Shown: positions 55,024 to 63,827 of the stretch, in pieces | Layout of the letters: each line of letters starts with the position of its first letter | Numbering within the stretch: position 1 is the first letter of the stretch | Assembly: GCA_018829445.1 (NCBI GenBank) | Contig: JAHJTV010000088.1 | Location: forward strand, 1 to 64,000 | Length of the DNA stretch: 64,000 nt | Origin: a bacterium | Lineage (GTDB): Bacteria; SAR324; XYD2-FULL-50-16 | Reading direction: 5' to 3' | Notes under the pieces: model-generated | Databases searched by the model: none | What the model saw: only the letters and a program-made list of their open reading frames with translations | Told to the model about the DNA's origin: nothing | Translations under genes and position numbers: made by a program

Positions 55024-56631
55024 ATGATTTCACTACAATCATTCCTATCAAAATTGATAAGTGAAAACCAACTTATCATTATAACTAACGAGCCAAGACA
55101 ATTTTTATTCTCGGCATCGCTTCTTTTTATTGGATTTATTAGTGTTGCATTTTTGTTCCGCTTTCTTAAAAAACGTCTGGATATCAGAAAAGATGAAACT
55201 GAACAACCTTTCTGGAATTTGAATCAACATACATTATCACTTCGTTGGATCTGTTATGCCGGGATTTTACGTCTGGCTGAACTCCCTGTTGATCTGCAAC
55301 CCATGCAACTGGAGGTGCTTCATTTTTTTGAAAGTCTGATTGTCGCAATAGCCATACTTGCTTTCCTGTTTTCCCTGATAAATCGCGCCAGTCAGTATGT
55401 AATAAAACCATCCAGTCTTTTCCAGGATGATCATGTTATCCGACACTTGTCGATTATTAAAAATATTTCCCGAACGCTCGTTGTATTAGGGATGGTTTCC
55501 GGTTTTATAGTTGCTCAAAAATCCATCTTTGCTTCCTGGATGCTGTCCACATCCTGGTGGAGATACTTCCTGGCATTTACGCTGATAATACTGCTGTGGA
55601 TTTTTAGTATGACCGTCGGTAGGCTGCTGTTGCGTATCACCAATATCCTTGGCAACAGAGAAGAAAACATCCGTTTGATACTGATACTGAAAGCCCTTCT
55701 CTGGCCCATTCGCATCCTTGTGGTAGCACTAATCGTTTATGCTCTTAAAATCGTTTTCAGTTTCCCCGACAATGTAAACCAGATTCTTGATCAAACCATT
55801 AGTATTCTTAGTATTATTGCCGGTTTTCTGCTTGTCTATAATCTGCTGGATATTATCGACAACGAAATGAACCGGTTCGTGGAACGGGAAGACAATCTAT
55901 TAAATAAAACATTCGCGCAGATGGTAAAACTGGTGCTTCGTCTTACTGTTCTGGTTATTGCGGCTATCTACTTGATTCAGGCCTTGTCCGGGAAACCGGT
56001 CAGTGCTTTGCTGGCCGGTCTGGGAATCGGGGCTCTGGCAGTAGCCCTGGCGGCCCAGGATACTCTGAAGAATCTATTCGGCAGCGTTATGATCATGGCG
56101 GATAAACCTTTTGATATCGGTCAGAGAATTCTGGTCGACGGATTTGACGGAGTAGTGGAATCGATCGGTTTCCGTTCCACACGAATTCGCACCCTAACCG
56201 GTCACCAGGCTACTATTCCCAATGAAATAATGGCATCCCAAAGCATCGAAAACGTTGGCCGAAGACCTCATATCAGGCGCTTAACCAATATTGGAATCAC
56301 TTATGACACTCCCCCGGAAAAAGTGGAAAAGGCACTTCAACTGGTGAGAGCAATTCTTGAAAATCATGATGGCATGGACCCGGAATTTCCTCCGCGCGTC
56401 TACTTCGATGAATTCAATGATTACTCCTTAAACCTTAAAATGATCTATTGGTTCTATCCAAATGATTACTGGGCTTTTATGGAATTTACCGAGAAAATAA
56501 ACCTCAAAATCATGAAAGCCTTTGAAGCTGAAGGCATTGAGTTCGCGTTCCCGACATCCACAACCTATCTGGCCCAGGATGATCGAAGAAAGTTAAACGT
56601 CAACATCAATCAGGTAAAAGAAGATCTTTAA
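55024..56631 (+). CDS. MscS-family mechanosensitive channel, large type
   Basis: A 535-residue channel with about seven hydrophobic segments before the MscS core. The pore helix is SALLAGLGIGALAVALAAQD, followed by TLKNLFGSVMIMADKPFDIG and RILVDGFDGVVESIGFRSTR, the beta-domain signature. The C-terminal alpha/beta domain (YDTPPEKVEKALQLVRAIL, EAEGIEFAFPTSTTYL) is complete. Such channels open on membrane tension and release solutes on hypo-osmotic shock. A GAGG site lies before the ATG. It lies in the same run of genes as the small MscS and CorA genes. Confidence 0.9.
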   Translation: MISLQSFLSKLISENQLIIITNEPRQFLFSASLLFIGFISVAFLFRFLKKRLDIRKDETEQPFWNLNQHTLSLRWICYAGILRLAELPVDLQPMQLEVLHFFESLIVAIAILAFLFSLINRASQYVIKPSSLFQDDHVIRHLSIIKNISRTLVVLGMVSGFIVAQKSIFASWMLSTSWWRYFLAFTLIILLWIFSMTVGRLLLRITNILGNREENIRLILILKALLWPIRILVVALIVYALKIVFSFPDNVNQILDQTISILSIIAGFLLVYNLLDIIDNEMNRFVEREDNLLNKTFAQMVKLVLRLTVLVIAAIYLIQALSGKPVSALLAGLGIGALAVALAAQDTLKNLFGSVMIMADKPFDIGQRILVDGFDGVVESIGFRSTRIRTLTGHQATIPNEIMASQSIENVGRRPHIRRLTNIGITYDTPPEKVEKALQLVRAILENHDGMDPEFPPRVYFDEFNDYSLNLKMIYWFYPNDYWAFMEFTEKINLKIMKAFEAEGIEFAFPTSTTYLAQDDRRKLNVNINQVKEDL

Positions 56632-56645
56632 TCCCGGTGACAGGA

Positions 56646-57617
56646 TCAACCAAACCAACCTCGAAGTTTTTCTAAAATTTTTGGGAAAAAACCGGGCGGA
56701 CGTGCTTCAAGAAAAGTACTGACAATCTGTATTAATTCCGGAGTTCTCAGGTATCCGTATGCCTTGTGAGGATTCCTGTCACCATTGATTTGTGAATAGG
56801 TGTTGATCACTGTTTTATCAATAACACGCACCCCCTTAGAATTTTCAATAAAGTCATCACCCAGCCGATGGTAAAGCGCAATTTTGTCTTTTAGATCAGC
56901 CAGATTGAACCAGTTTGCAGTGACTGCTTCCGGCGTTTTCAGGCGTTCCTTGGGATTATCGGTGCTGGAATGCTCCGCAGCAATCTTGCCGCGAATGATT
57001 GGCAATCCCAGGGGACAACCTATGGTAATCAGCGTATTAATTCGAATCTCTTCACCAAGCTCTGTCAATACGTCGTAAGCTATTATCGCCCCCATGGAAT
57101 GGGCAATCAGAAGGATCTCCTTTTTACGATGTTTAAGCAGCAGCTCCTTCAATACCGTTCGGATCTCTTTTTTTCTTTGTTGCCTGGAGCTTTGCTGATC
57201 ATCATGAAAGGTGTTGTAGTATACCGCCAGGTCGCTGAAAAAACGTTTGATAATAAAATCACTGACCGAAGAAAAATTGATTGTTAAATCATCATTCAGA
57301 AACATCTCCTCCAATTGATCACCAAGATAATCGACTATCTTTTTCCGCAGATTTCCCGGCGGATCTATTTTATTGTTTTTGTCAGCCGGGATATAAGGAT
57401 CTTCGACATAAAGCGGATCATCCTTATCATCAACAGCTGGGTTTAAAGGTATCGGGTGGAGCAGGTGAGCCCAGTAGGCCAACTCAAATGTTAAATCCAG
57501 CTCTGATTTACCAAGGTTTCCCAATCCTTCCCGGATAGAAGCCAGCCACCACTTTTTCAACCTCTCCGGATCGGGTTTGTTTCCTAATCCGTGAATCCCT
57601 ATAATAATTTTTGACAT
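56646..57617 (-). CDS. Alpha/beta-hydrolase-fold lipase/esterase-like protein
   Basis: A 323-residue protein beginning MSKIIIGIHGLGNKPDPERL. The HGLGNKP oxyanion segment and the nucleophile elbow LIAHSMGAIIAYDVL (GxSxG replaced by A-H-S-M-G) place it in the alpha/beta hydrolase fold; the catalytic Ser is in AHSMG. It ends with basic/aromatic residues (PGFFPKILEKLRGWFG). No signal peptide or ribosome site was seen. It is convergent with the MscS channel (14-bp gap). Substrate unknown. Confidence 0.75.
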   Translation of the reverse strand: MSKIIIGIHGLGNKPDPERLKKWWLASIREGLGNLGKSELDLTFELAYWAHLLHPIPLNPAVDDKDDPLYVEDPYIPADKNNKIDPPGNLRKKIVDYLGDQLEEMFLNDDLTINFSSVSDFIIKRFFSDLAVYYNTFHDDQQSSRQQRKKEIRTVLKELLLKHRKKEILLIAHSMGAIIAYDVLTELGEEIRINTLITIGCPLGLPIIRGKIAAEHSSTDNPKERLKTPEAVTANWFNLADLKDKIALYHRLGDDFIENSKGVRVIDKTVINTYSQINGDRNPHKAYGYLRTPELIQIVSTFLEARPPGFFPKILEKLRGWFG

Positions 57618-57923
57618 TGTTTTTATTAGTTTTATCCAGCAGAACAATAATTGATTCAAACAGATCAATTATTGATTACCAATTTGAAAAAAGCAAACCA
57701 CTTGTGTGTGTAAAAAATTTGATAATTTCTAATCGGAATTGTAAATTCCGAATGACATAAAATCGGAAATATGAGTTCGACTCCAGCTGGGTAACAATTT
57801 CTGTTTTTTGCCCCGCTCCTTTTAGCAAAAATCGGGATGCTTTTACATTGAAAAGCACGGGATAAACTCTTATGGTAAATCCATACAAACCTTTTTGAGT
57901 TTAACTTGATCAGGATTACAGGA

Positions 57924-59042
57924 ATGAAAATCAGCGATAAATTTTCAAAAAATCTCAATGAGATTGCAGAGATAGCCGGTATACGAAGGATCAGCAAGAC
58001 ATCGGAGAAAATTGGATTACCACCCGGCACTTTGCTGCATGTGGGAGAACAGAAAGTAGAAAAGACCATTATTCGCATGATTGACTATGACCAGAACGAA
58101 CTACGGGAAATTGAAGTTGACACCATCGATCAATGTCAGCAATACAAGGACAGTCCGACGGTTACCTGGATTGAAGTCTATGGTTTACATGATATCTCGA
58201 TTATTGAACAATTGGGAAAAGTGTTTGAAATACACCCCCTGGTTCTGGAAGACATTCTGAATACCGGTCAGAGACCTAAATTTGAAGAGTATGAGAATCA
58301 CCTGTACATCACACTGAAGAACCTTCTTTACGATGAGGAATCTGAGTCCATAAAATCGGAGCAGATCAGTATTGTAACCGGCTCCGGTTTTGTCATCTCT
58401 TTTCACGAAATTAACAGCAACCTGTTTGAATCGGTTCGCAACAGAATTCGCAATAGCAAACTTCGTATCCGCAAACGCGATGTTGATTACCTGGTTTATG
58501 CCCTGTTTGATACCGTTGTAGATCACTATTTTGGAGTGCTGGAGAACTTGGGAGAAACACTGGAAGAATTGGACAGTATCCTGTTGCAGAAACCCAGGCA
58601 GGAACACCTGCAAACCATTTCCAATTTAAAGAAATGTTTTATAGTAATCCGTAAATCAGTATGGCCACTGCAGGAAATTATCAACAATATTCTGAATGAG
58701 GAATATACACTGATTAATGAATCCACCCTATTGTACTTCAGGGATATTCGCGATCATATTCACCAGATTATTGACGCTCTGGAAACATACCGGGAAGCCG
58801 CTTCAAATGCAGTTGATGCCTATCTTTCCGTCCTCAGTATAAAAATGAATGAGATAATGAAGGTATTAACTATCGCAGCTACCATCTTCATGCCTTTAAC
58901 CTTCATAGTGGGGATCTACGGCATGAATTTTAAGTTCATGCCGGAGCTGGAATGGCGATGGGGGTACTTCACCATATTAGGAGTAATATTTGGATTGATG
59001 ATCTTAATGGTTATTTACTTCCGACGGAAAAAATGGCTTTAG
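57924..59042 (+). CDS. corA: CorA-family divalent-cation channel 2
   Basis: A 372-residue CorA. The start at 57924 is chosen over an upstream TTG. The funnel domain (IEVYGLHDISIIEQLGKVFE, LEDILNTGQRPKFEEYENH) and the two C-terminal membrane helices are complete, and the selectivity motif is intact (IYGMNFKFMPELEWRWGY). The C-terminus is basic (YFRRKKWL). It is about 45% similar by eye to the CorA at 52374. It should import Mg2+ or Co2+. It is convergent with the TM-helix protein gene, with a 12-bp-stem hairpin between them. Confidence 0.92.
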   Translation: MKISDKFSKNLNEIAEIAGIRRISKTSEKIGLPPGTLLHVGEQKVEKTIIRMIDYDQNELREIEVDTIDQCQQYKDSPTVTWIEVYGLHDISIIEQLGKVFEIHPLVLEDILNTGQRPKFEEYENHLYITLKNLLYDEESESIKSEQISIVTGSGFVISFHEINSNLFESVRNRIRNSKLRIRKRDVDYLVYALFDTVVDHYFGVLENLGETLEELDSILLQKPRQEHLQTISNLKKCFIVIRKSVWPLQEIINNILNEEYTLINESTLLYFRDIRDHIHQIIDALETYREAASNAVDAYLSVLSIKMNEIMKVLTIAATIFMPLTFIVGIYGMNFKFMPELEWRWGYFTILGVIFGLMILMVIYFRRKKWL

Positions 59043-59173
59043 TATCAAAATCAGGCTCCTGATCTCTCAGTCTTAGTGGCTTTCCAGCTCATGTAGCTTG
59101 GCGTTGATGCAGAAATCATTAAAACCTTATTCTAAAACCAAACGAATACGACGGTAACGAAAATAGTTGGTTT

Positions 59174-59209
59174 CTTGATTACTCCCTAGACCTCTTCGGA
59201 GTAATCAAG
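59174..59209. terminator. Hairpin between convergent genes
   Basis: CTTGATTACTCC pairs perfectly with GGAGTAATCAAG (12 bp) across a 12-nt loop in the gap between corA2 and the TM-helix gene. There is no long T-run on either side, so it is at best a bidirectional, possibly factor-assisted terminator. Confidence 0.45.
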
Positions 59210-59222
59210 TCAATATCCCGGT

Positions 59223-60752
59223 TTAATCCTTTAACTTTTCATCCTTCTTCCCCGGAATAATATCTTTTAGCCACTGATCAATTTCACGGGTGACAAAATC
59301 TTTTCCTCCCAGGCCAAATGCCAGGGCAACAGCTATTGCACACCCGCCAAACAGGATTCCGAAGGCCAGGTTAATGATCTCATTGGCCAATCCCATCTGC
59401 CTTAAAGCCATGGCACCGGCCAGAATCAATATTGCTACTCGTGATATTAAAGACAGAAGTCTTGCCTGGGAGGTTCCGCTGGCCTGAATAGCTTTTTGGG
59501 CGAGGTTTGCCAGATAAAGACCAATTACAAATATCACAAGACCCAGCAAAATATGTCCTGCCATCACCAGAAAATCGGATATCAATTGTGCTAAAACGCC
59601 ATATTCTAATAACCTCAATGCCTCAATCGCCGCAAAAAACATAACTGCTACCAAGAAAAGATATCCGGCAATCTCAGATGCTGTTTTCTGCCCCTCTACA
59701 ATCTGTTTGCTTAGTCCGATTCGTTTCAGGAAATCATTAAATCCCAGGTTTGTCAGCAGATTCTTAATCAATCCTGAAACTATCTTCCCTGCAACATACG
59801 CTATCACCAATAAGACCAGTGCTGCAAAAATCCGGGGGAGAGCTGATAAAAACTGGTTCAGCATGTTAGTGGCCGGATCAGTAATAACGGTTAATCTCAA
59901 GGCTCTCAATCCGGCAATTAATACAGGAATGAGGATCAGGATATAAATAACCAATCCAATCAAATTGGACAGACTTTGCTTTCCCAGTACAGCAGAGAGT
60001 CCCACCTGTTCGCTTAATTTTTCGCTGCCAACAGCTGCCAGAAAATTGGAAACTACCCGCTGGATGATCCGGGCAATAAACCACCCCACAGCTATAATTA
60101 AGATGGCTGCGAAAATATTGGGCAGAAATTGAAGGATTTGATCCGTCATATCCCTCACAGGTTCCAGTAACCCTTCCAATGACAAACTACCGAGAATGGC
60201 TGGTAGAAACAGCAGGAAGATTAACCAGTACACTACTTCGCCGATGGTTTGAGTTAAGGTTTTGGCGTCCTTCAGTTCGACTCCGGCCTGATCTCCTAAC
60301 CGCTGATCAATCTTAAAAACCGTCAAGGCGCGAGTGACAAAAAATCTGATAAGGTTGGCCAGAATCCAGGCAAACATCAGAAGAATCGCAGCACCCACCA
60401 GACCGGGAACCCACTGCAACACCCTATTTAAGAGAGTATTCAGTGGTTCGGTAATAATAGTCAGCCCGAGAATCTGAAAAAATCCGACCAGTACCAGAAT
60501 CATTAACAGATAAAAAACACCTTTTGAGATCCATCTTTCAACATCATAAACTTTTGTTTTTTCCCCTTCTGTCGCGGGCTTTACAAATCTTTCATTGATA
60601 CCAATTTTCTTGAGGGTGGCTCTTAACCCGGCTGAAATAGCCAATGCCACCAACCAGCCCAGGATCAAAAGTCCCAGGGCTGAGAAAAAAGGAAGCATAT
60701 TGGTACCAATCGTTTGCATAAAAGGATCAATCATCTCTTGTAACTTATCCAT
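59223..60752 (-). CDS. Conserved TM-helix-repeat membrane protein (mechanosensitive-like)
   Basis: A 509-residue protein with about twelve hydrophobic segments. It contains several copies of the same unit (for example LPNIFAAILIIAVGWFIARI, LPRIFAALVLLVIAYVAGKI and VPGLVGAAILLMFAWILANL), the PF05552 conserved TM-helix repeat seen in CmpX and other MscS-like proteins. The MscS beta-domain is absent. It is probably a membrane-tension or osmotic-stress protein. An AGGAGGT site precedes the ATG (CTTAACCTCC on the plus strand). Function unproven. Confidence 0.8.
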   Translation of the reverse strand: MDKLQEMIDPFMQTIGTNMLPFFSALGLLILGWLVALAISAGLRATLKKIGINERFVKPATEGEKTKVYDVERWISKGVFYLLMILVLVGFFQILGLTIITEPLNTLLNRVLQWVPGLVGAAILLMFAWILANLIRFFVTRALTVFKIDQRLGDQAGVELKDAKTLTQTIGEVVYWLIFLLFLPAILGSLSLEGLLEPVRDMTDQILQFLPNIFAAILIIAVGWFIARIIQRVVSNFLAAVGSEKLSEQVGLSAVLGKQSLSNLIGLVIYILILIPVLIAGLRALRLTVITDPATNMLNQFLSALPRIFAALVLLVIAYVAGKIVSGLIKNLLTNLGFNDFLKRIGLSKQIVEGQKTASEIAGYLFLVAVMFFAAIEALRLLEYGVLAQLISDFLVMAGHILLGLVIFVIGLYLANLAQKAIQASGTSQARLLSLISRVAILILAGAMALRQMGLANEIINLAFGILFGGCAIAVALAFGLGGKDFVTREIDQWLKDIIPGKKDEKLKD

Positions 60753-61000
60753 CTTAACCTCCTGATTTGGTTTTAAGGGATTAGCTCATTTTGAAATCGT
60801 TTTTATTGGTGCGATACAACGCTCAATCGTCATTAACCGGTTTAAAAGCTCAATGAAGGTAGCAACCAAGAATTGCTTTTAGTTGGCCCGTTCACTGAAT
60901 GGAACATTGAAGCCGGGTTGGTTCCTGTCGATATTTCCCAACCATTTAAAATGCTTACGCTCGAATCATACCAGATTTTTTTCCCGTTTGCACGTATGCT

Positions 61001-61182
61001 TTATCAAATTGGATACACCAAAAAGTTTCGGGTAATGAGCAATAATGCTTTTTATCTATACAGCGTGGGCAAAGCGTTGCCCACGCTACCCATTTGATGC
61101 GCGGATAATGTTGAATGGACAACACCTTGTCCATCAATTTTTGTAACCCGAACTTTTTGGTGCACCCTTATCAAATTGGATA
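61001..61182. repeat. 152-bp palindromic element with 15-bp flanking direct repeats
   Basis: TTATCAAATTGGATA occurs at 61001-61015 and again at 61168-61182. Between them, CACCAAAAAGTTTCGGGT (61016-61033) is inverted at 61146-61164 with a 1-base difference. Inside lie a hairpin with AGCGTGGGCAA/TTGCCCACGCT arms (61062-61087) and a second hairpin at 61111-61138. The layout, terminal inverted repeats inside a direct repeat, is that of a short non-autonomous mobile element with target duplication. No protein is encoded. Confidence 0.7.
61111..61142 (+). terminator. Rho-independent-terminator-like hairpin
   Basis: ATGGACAA-CACC-TTGTCCAT, extended by TTG/CAA across a single bulged A, is followed by TTTTT. 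It has the form of a plus-strand terminator but no plus-strand gene lies directly upstream; it is part of the palindromic element. Confidence 0.5.
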
Positions 61183-61677
61183 TCTCAATGGTTTATTTTG
61201 GAAAAATCGCCATTTATCTGAAAACTCGTTTTTTCCACGGATTGTTTTCCTCATGTTGTTGGCCAACCTAACGTCCTTTTGATCGGAATTTTCAATTCCT
61301 ATTTACAAAACAAAAACCAAACATACTATAATAATTTTAATATTTCAGCATATTGCAATTTGGCACATATCTCGCAGCTTTCACCTTGAATACTGACCAA
61401 AACCATCCTCTTAATATAATACGTTGAAATTTTGGAAAGGATTGTTATAAGATTCATGTGTCCAAAAAAACCCTTAGCGAGGGGATTATTGAAAATTTAA
61501 GAAGAAATCCTGCTCATTGATTAATGCTTTAATAACCGGGGAGATTCAAACTCTCTTATAATCTACCAACAGGTATTAACCATAAACCAGCGTTATATTA
61601 AGGGCCATCGGGTTAATCCCTGAATCTCCATAAAAAACGTTTTGGAACAAGGTTCTGCCATAAATTCGGGTACTATT

Positions 61678-62148
61678 ATGACTGTATTTAAGAAGATTTT
61701 AGTTGCCATCGATTTTTCGAGTTACTCCAATAAGGTTGCAGAACATGCCATCAGGCTTGCCAAGGAGCTAAAATCCGAATTGATTTTTATTAATGTGCTC
61801 AACCAGCAACAGATAAATCTCATTCAACAGACTCTGGAAAAAATTAACTACAATAATGAAAGATTCTCCCTGGCAGAATACATCGAAGAACTGGTCGAAG
61901 AACGGGAAACGGAGATGGAATTGCTGGTTAAAGAAATGGTCTCGAACGGGATTTCCTATAAAATAGAAATCCATACAGGCGTCCCCTTTAAAGAATTGTT
62001 GGCAGCAGTTGAGGAACACAAGGCTGATATGGTCGTAATGGGAGCAAAAGGGAAAACAGATATCAAAGAGGTCTTGGTGGGCTCCACAGCCATCAAAATG
62101 TTCCGCCGTTGTCCTGTTCCCCTTGTTAGCATTCGTGAGCAGAATTAG
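61678..62148 (+). CDS. Universal stress protein (UspA family)
   Basis: A 156-residue single-domain Usp. The N-terminal KKILVAIDFSSYSNKVAEHAI and the C-terminal nucleotide-binding motif GAKGKTDIKEVLVGSTAIKM (G-x2-G-x9-G-S/T) mark it as the ATP-binding class. The start at 61678 is preferred to an in-frame codon 12 residues upstream, although no ribosome site is obvious. It lies among channel and envelope-stress genes, which suits a general stress role. Confidence 0.9.
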   Translation: MTVFKKILVAIDFSSYSNKVAEHAIRLAKELKSELIFINVLNQQQINLIQQTLEKINYNNERFSLAEYIEELVEERETEMELLVKEMVSNGISYKIEIHTGVPFKELLAAVEEHKADMVVMGAKGKTDIKEVLVGSTAIKMFRRCPVPLVSIREQN

Positions 62149-62155
62149 TAATATG

Positions 62156-62235
62156 GATTGATCCCACATTTTCAGAGATTAAAAACAAAAAGATTCAGTA
62201 CATATTCTTTTTTTTCTAAACAAATGGGATCAATC
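62156..62235. repeat. Inverted repeat after the usp gene
   Basis: GATTGATCCCA (62156-62166) and TGGGATCAATC (62225-62235) are perfect 11-bp arms 58 nt apart, with ATTT/AAAT continuing the match after a bulge. No T-run follows the right arm. Either a long hairpin at the 3' end of the usp transcript or a small element remnant. Confidence 0.45.
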
Positions 62236-62248
62236 TGTTGAAATAATA

Positions 62249-62640
62249 GTGATAGTTCGCAGCCATAATAAAATGATCCAAAAAAACGACACCCAATCAA
62301 AAACTTCAAAATCGGTTTTTAACCAATCTTTCGAGACAATACTCGATAAGGACGGGGTTGAAGTTGTCAGAATAGATTCCACCAGCATCGCCGATATTCC
62401 GGGAATGATCAACCAGTGGAGTCAGGAGATTGACAAGCGTAAGAAGGATATTCTTTAGTATGAAAACAGGGATTTTTTTGATAGGTTTTTAGATTGGGTG
62501 GGAGGTGATGAAGAATTTGATGATGCCACAGGAGATGAGCTTTATTCGATTTCCCCTTCAAAGAAAGCAAATCTGCTGATGGAAAAAATAGAAGATGATC
62601 CTTCAGACATGGTAAACCGACTGGAGATGGTTGCATTCAT
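62249..62640 (+). pseudogene. Hypothetical acidic protein with internal amber stop
   Basis: A GTG-initiated frame (62249, or an ATG at 62273) encodes 69 residues ending KKDIL, then TAG at 62456-62458, then the same frame continues YENRDFFDRFLDWVGGDEEF, DDATGDELYSISPSKKANLL and MEKIEDDPSDMVNRLEMV. The amber codon could be a CAG to TAG change. The protein is acidic and not recognised. It becomes antisense to the cyclase-like fragment from about 62640. Whether it was ever a gene is uncertain; coding potential is moderate. Confidence 0.4.
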
Positions 62641-62799
62641 CGCCATAAAAATTCCCAGGAGGACTTTCCAGGTGCCCAGGCGTCTCAGTGTTCGGTTAAT
62701 AAAATATAATGCAGCTGTTGCCAATGCAACATCAAGAATAGCTCTCCATGAAAGAAACTCTTTTAAAAAACTACCTACAATATTTATCATGCTCATCAT
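62640..62799 (-). pseudogene. Fragment resembling the N-terminus of a diadenylate cyclase (CdaA/DacA)
   Basis: The minus-strand reading from the ATG at 62799 gives MMSMINIVGSFLKEFLSWRA, ILDVALATAALYFINRTLRR and LGTWKVLLGIFMAMNATI. This matches the opening of CdaA proteins: a Trp-x-x-ILD helix, then a membrane helix and a LGT-x-K-x-x-x-GI segment. The catalytic domain that should follow is absent; the frame turns into unrelated sequence and stops at 62542. No ribosome site was seen. If the match is right, this is a gene remnant. Confidence 0.5.
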
Positions 62800-63263
62800 T
62801 CAATCCATAGTGCGGAATTATTCCAAGTAACCAAAAAGCTGCCCTCGAGTGTTATCGCTAAGCCTTCTTAATTTTAAATCTGCCGTTATAATGGTATTGT
62901 CCAAAATCCATTGGTATTCGGATACAATTAAGAAACGTCTGGATCTAAAGAAAATATAGCACTTCTGTAAAAATTGGCAATATAAAGCACTCGACAATTG
63001 TTATATCTGCTGTTATCTGAAGAATTCTTTTCCCATGCAACAATTGAATACACTTTTCAACCTTCATCCCTAAACCCTGCTTTAACGCTCATTTAAGACA
63101 ATATTTCAGTTGCTGATTTCCTCTTGGTTTGTTATCAGAATAGAATAAACCTTAACCAGATTTTATATCTTTTACTGCAGACAACCCGTAATTGTTCAAT
63201 TATGTTTATTAATTGACTTGTAGGCTGCACATCAGCAAAACGCGTTTAAATAACAGGAGATTC
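62800..63263. other. Intergenic gap, nothing recognised
   Basis: About 460 bp between the cyclase-like fragment and the UPF0316 gene. AT-rich, with no coding frame, repeat or hairpin of note. Confidence 0.4.
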
Positions 63264-63827
63264 GTGGATACTTCCGTTTTACTTACCGGATTGGTCATTA
63301 TGGTTGCCAGAATACTGGATGTCAGCATGGGAACCGTGAGAACCATTGTAATCGTCCAAGGCCGTATGGTTGTGGCGTTCTTTCTTGGTTTTATCGAAAT
63401 TACCATCTGGGTAACCGTGGTCGGAGCCGTTATCACTCAAATTAACGAATCCCCGATTCTGGTCGTTTTTTATGCCCTGGGATTCGCCTTGGGCAATGTG
63501 GTTGGAATCTTGGCAGAGAGAAAAATCGCCCTGGGTGCCATCATTTTACGATTGATTACCACCGAAGATCGCAAAGATAAAGTGATTGCAGTCTTTAAAG
63601 AATTGTTTTTAGATGTAACCACTTTCTCCGGAATGGGGGCACGGGGACCGGTTACTGAGATCTACACCGTCTGCAGGCGGAAGGATCTGAAACAGATTCT
63701 TCCGGTTTTACACAAAGTCGACCCCGAGGCTTTTTATGTGACGGAACAGGTGAAGGACGTCAGTCGCATCCTGCGTCCGATTAGTACTCAGGTAACAGGC
63801 TGGCGGGCTGTCCTGAAAAAGAAGTAG
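63264..63827 (+). CDS. UPF0316 (DUF5698/DUF2179) membrane protein
   Basis: A 187-residue protein. The start is taken as the GTG at 63264, which has an AGGAG site, instead of a TTG at 63213 that has none. Three membrane helices lie in the first 90 residues (VARILDVSMGTVRTIVIVQG is the family signature, followed by FFLGFIEITIWVTVVGAVI). The C-terminal soluble DUF2179 domain has GMGARGPVTEIYTVCRRKD and VDPEAFYVTEQVKDV. Its biochemical function is not known. The gene is 173 bp from the right edge of the window. Confidence 0.88.
   Translation: MDTSVLLTGLVIMVARILDVSMGTVRTIVIVQGRMVVAFFLGFIEITIWVTVVGAVITQINESPILVVFYALGFALGNVVGILAERKIALGAIILRLITTEDRKDKVIAVFKELFLDVTTFSGMGARGPVTEIYTVCRRKDLKQILPVLHKVDPEAFYVTEQVKDVSRILRPISTQVTGWRAVLKKK

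Larger units (their letters stand above)
60753..61641. other. Non-coding region holding a MITE-like element
   Basis: Nearly 900 bp without a gene, upstream of both the TM-helix gene (minus) and uspA (plus). It contains the 61001-61182 palindromic element and a terminator-like hairpin, both listed separately. The rest is AT-rich with no coding evidence. Confidence 0.45.

Noticed and set aside
60873-61097. 74-residue frame before the palindromic element
   Set aside because: It crosses into the inverted-repeat element, has no ribosome site and no recognisable sequence.
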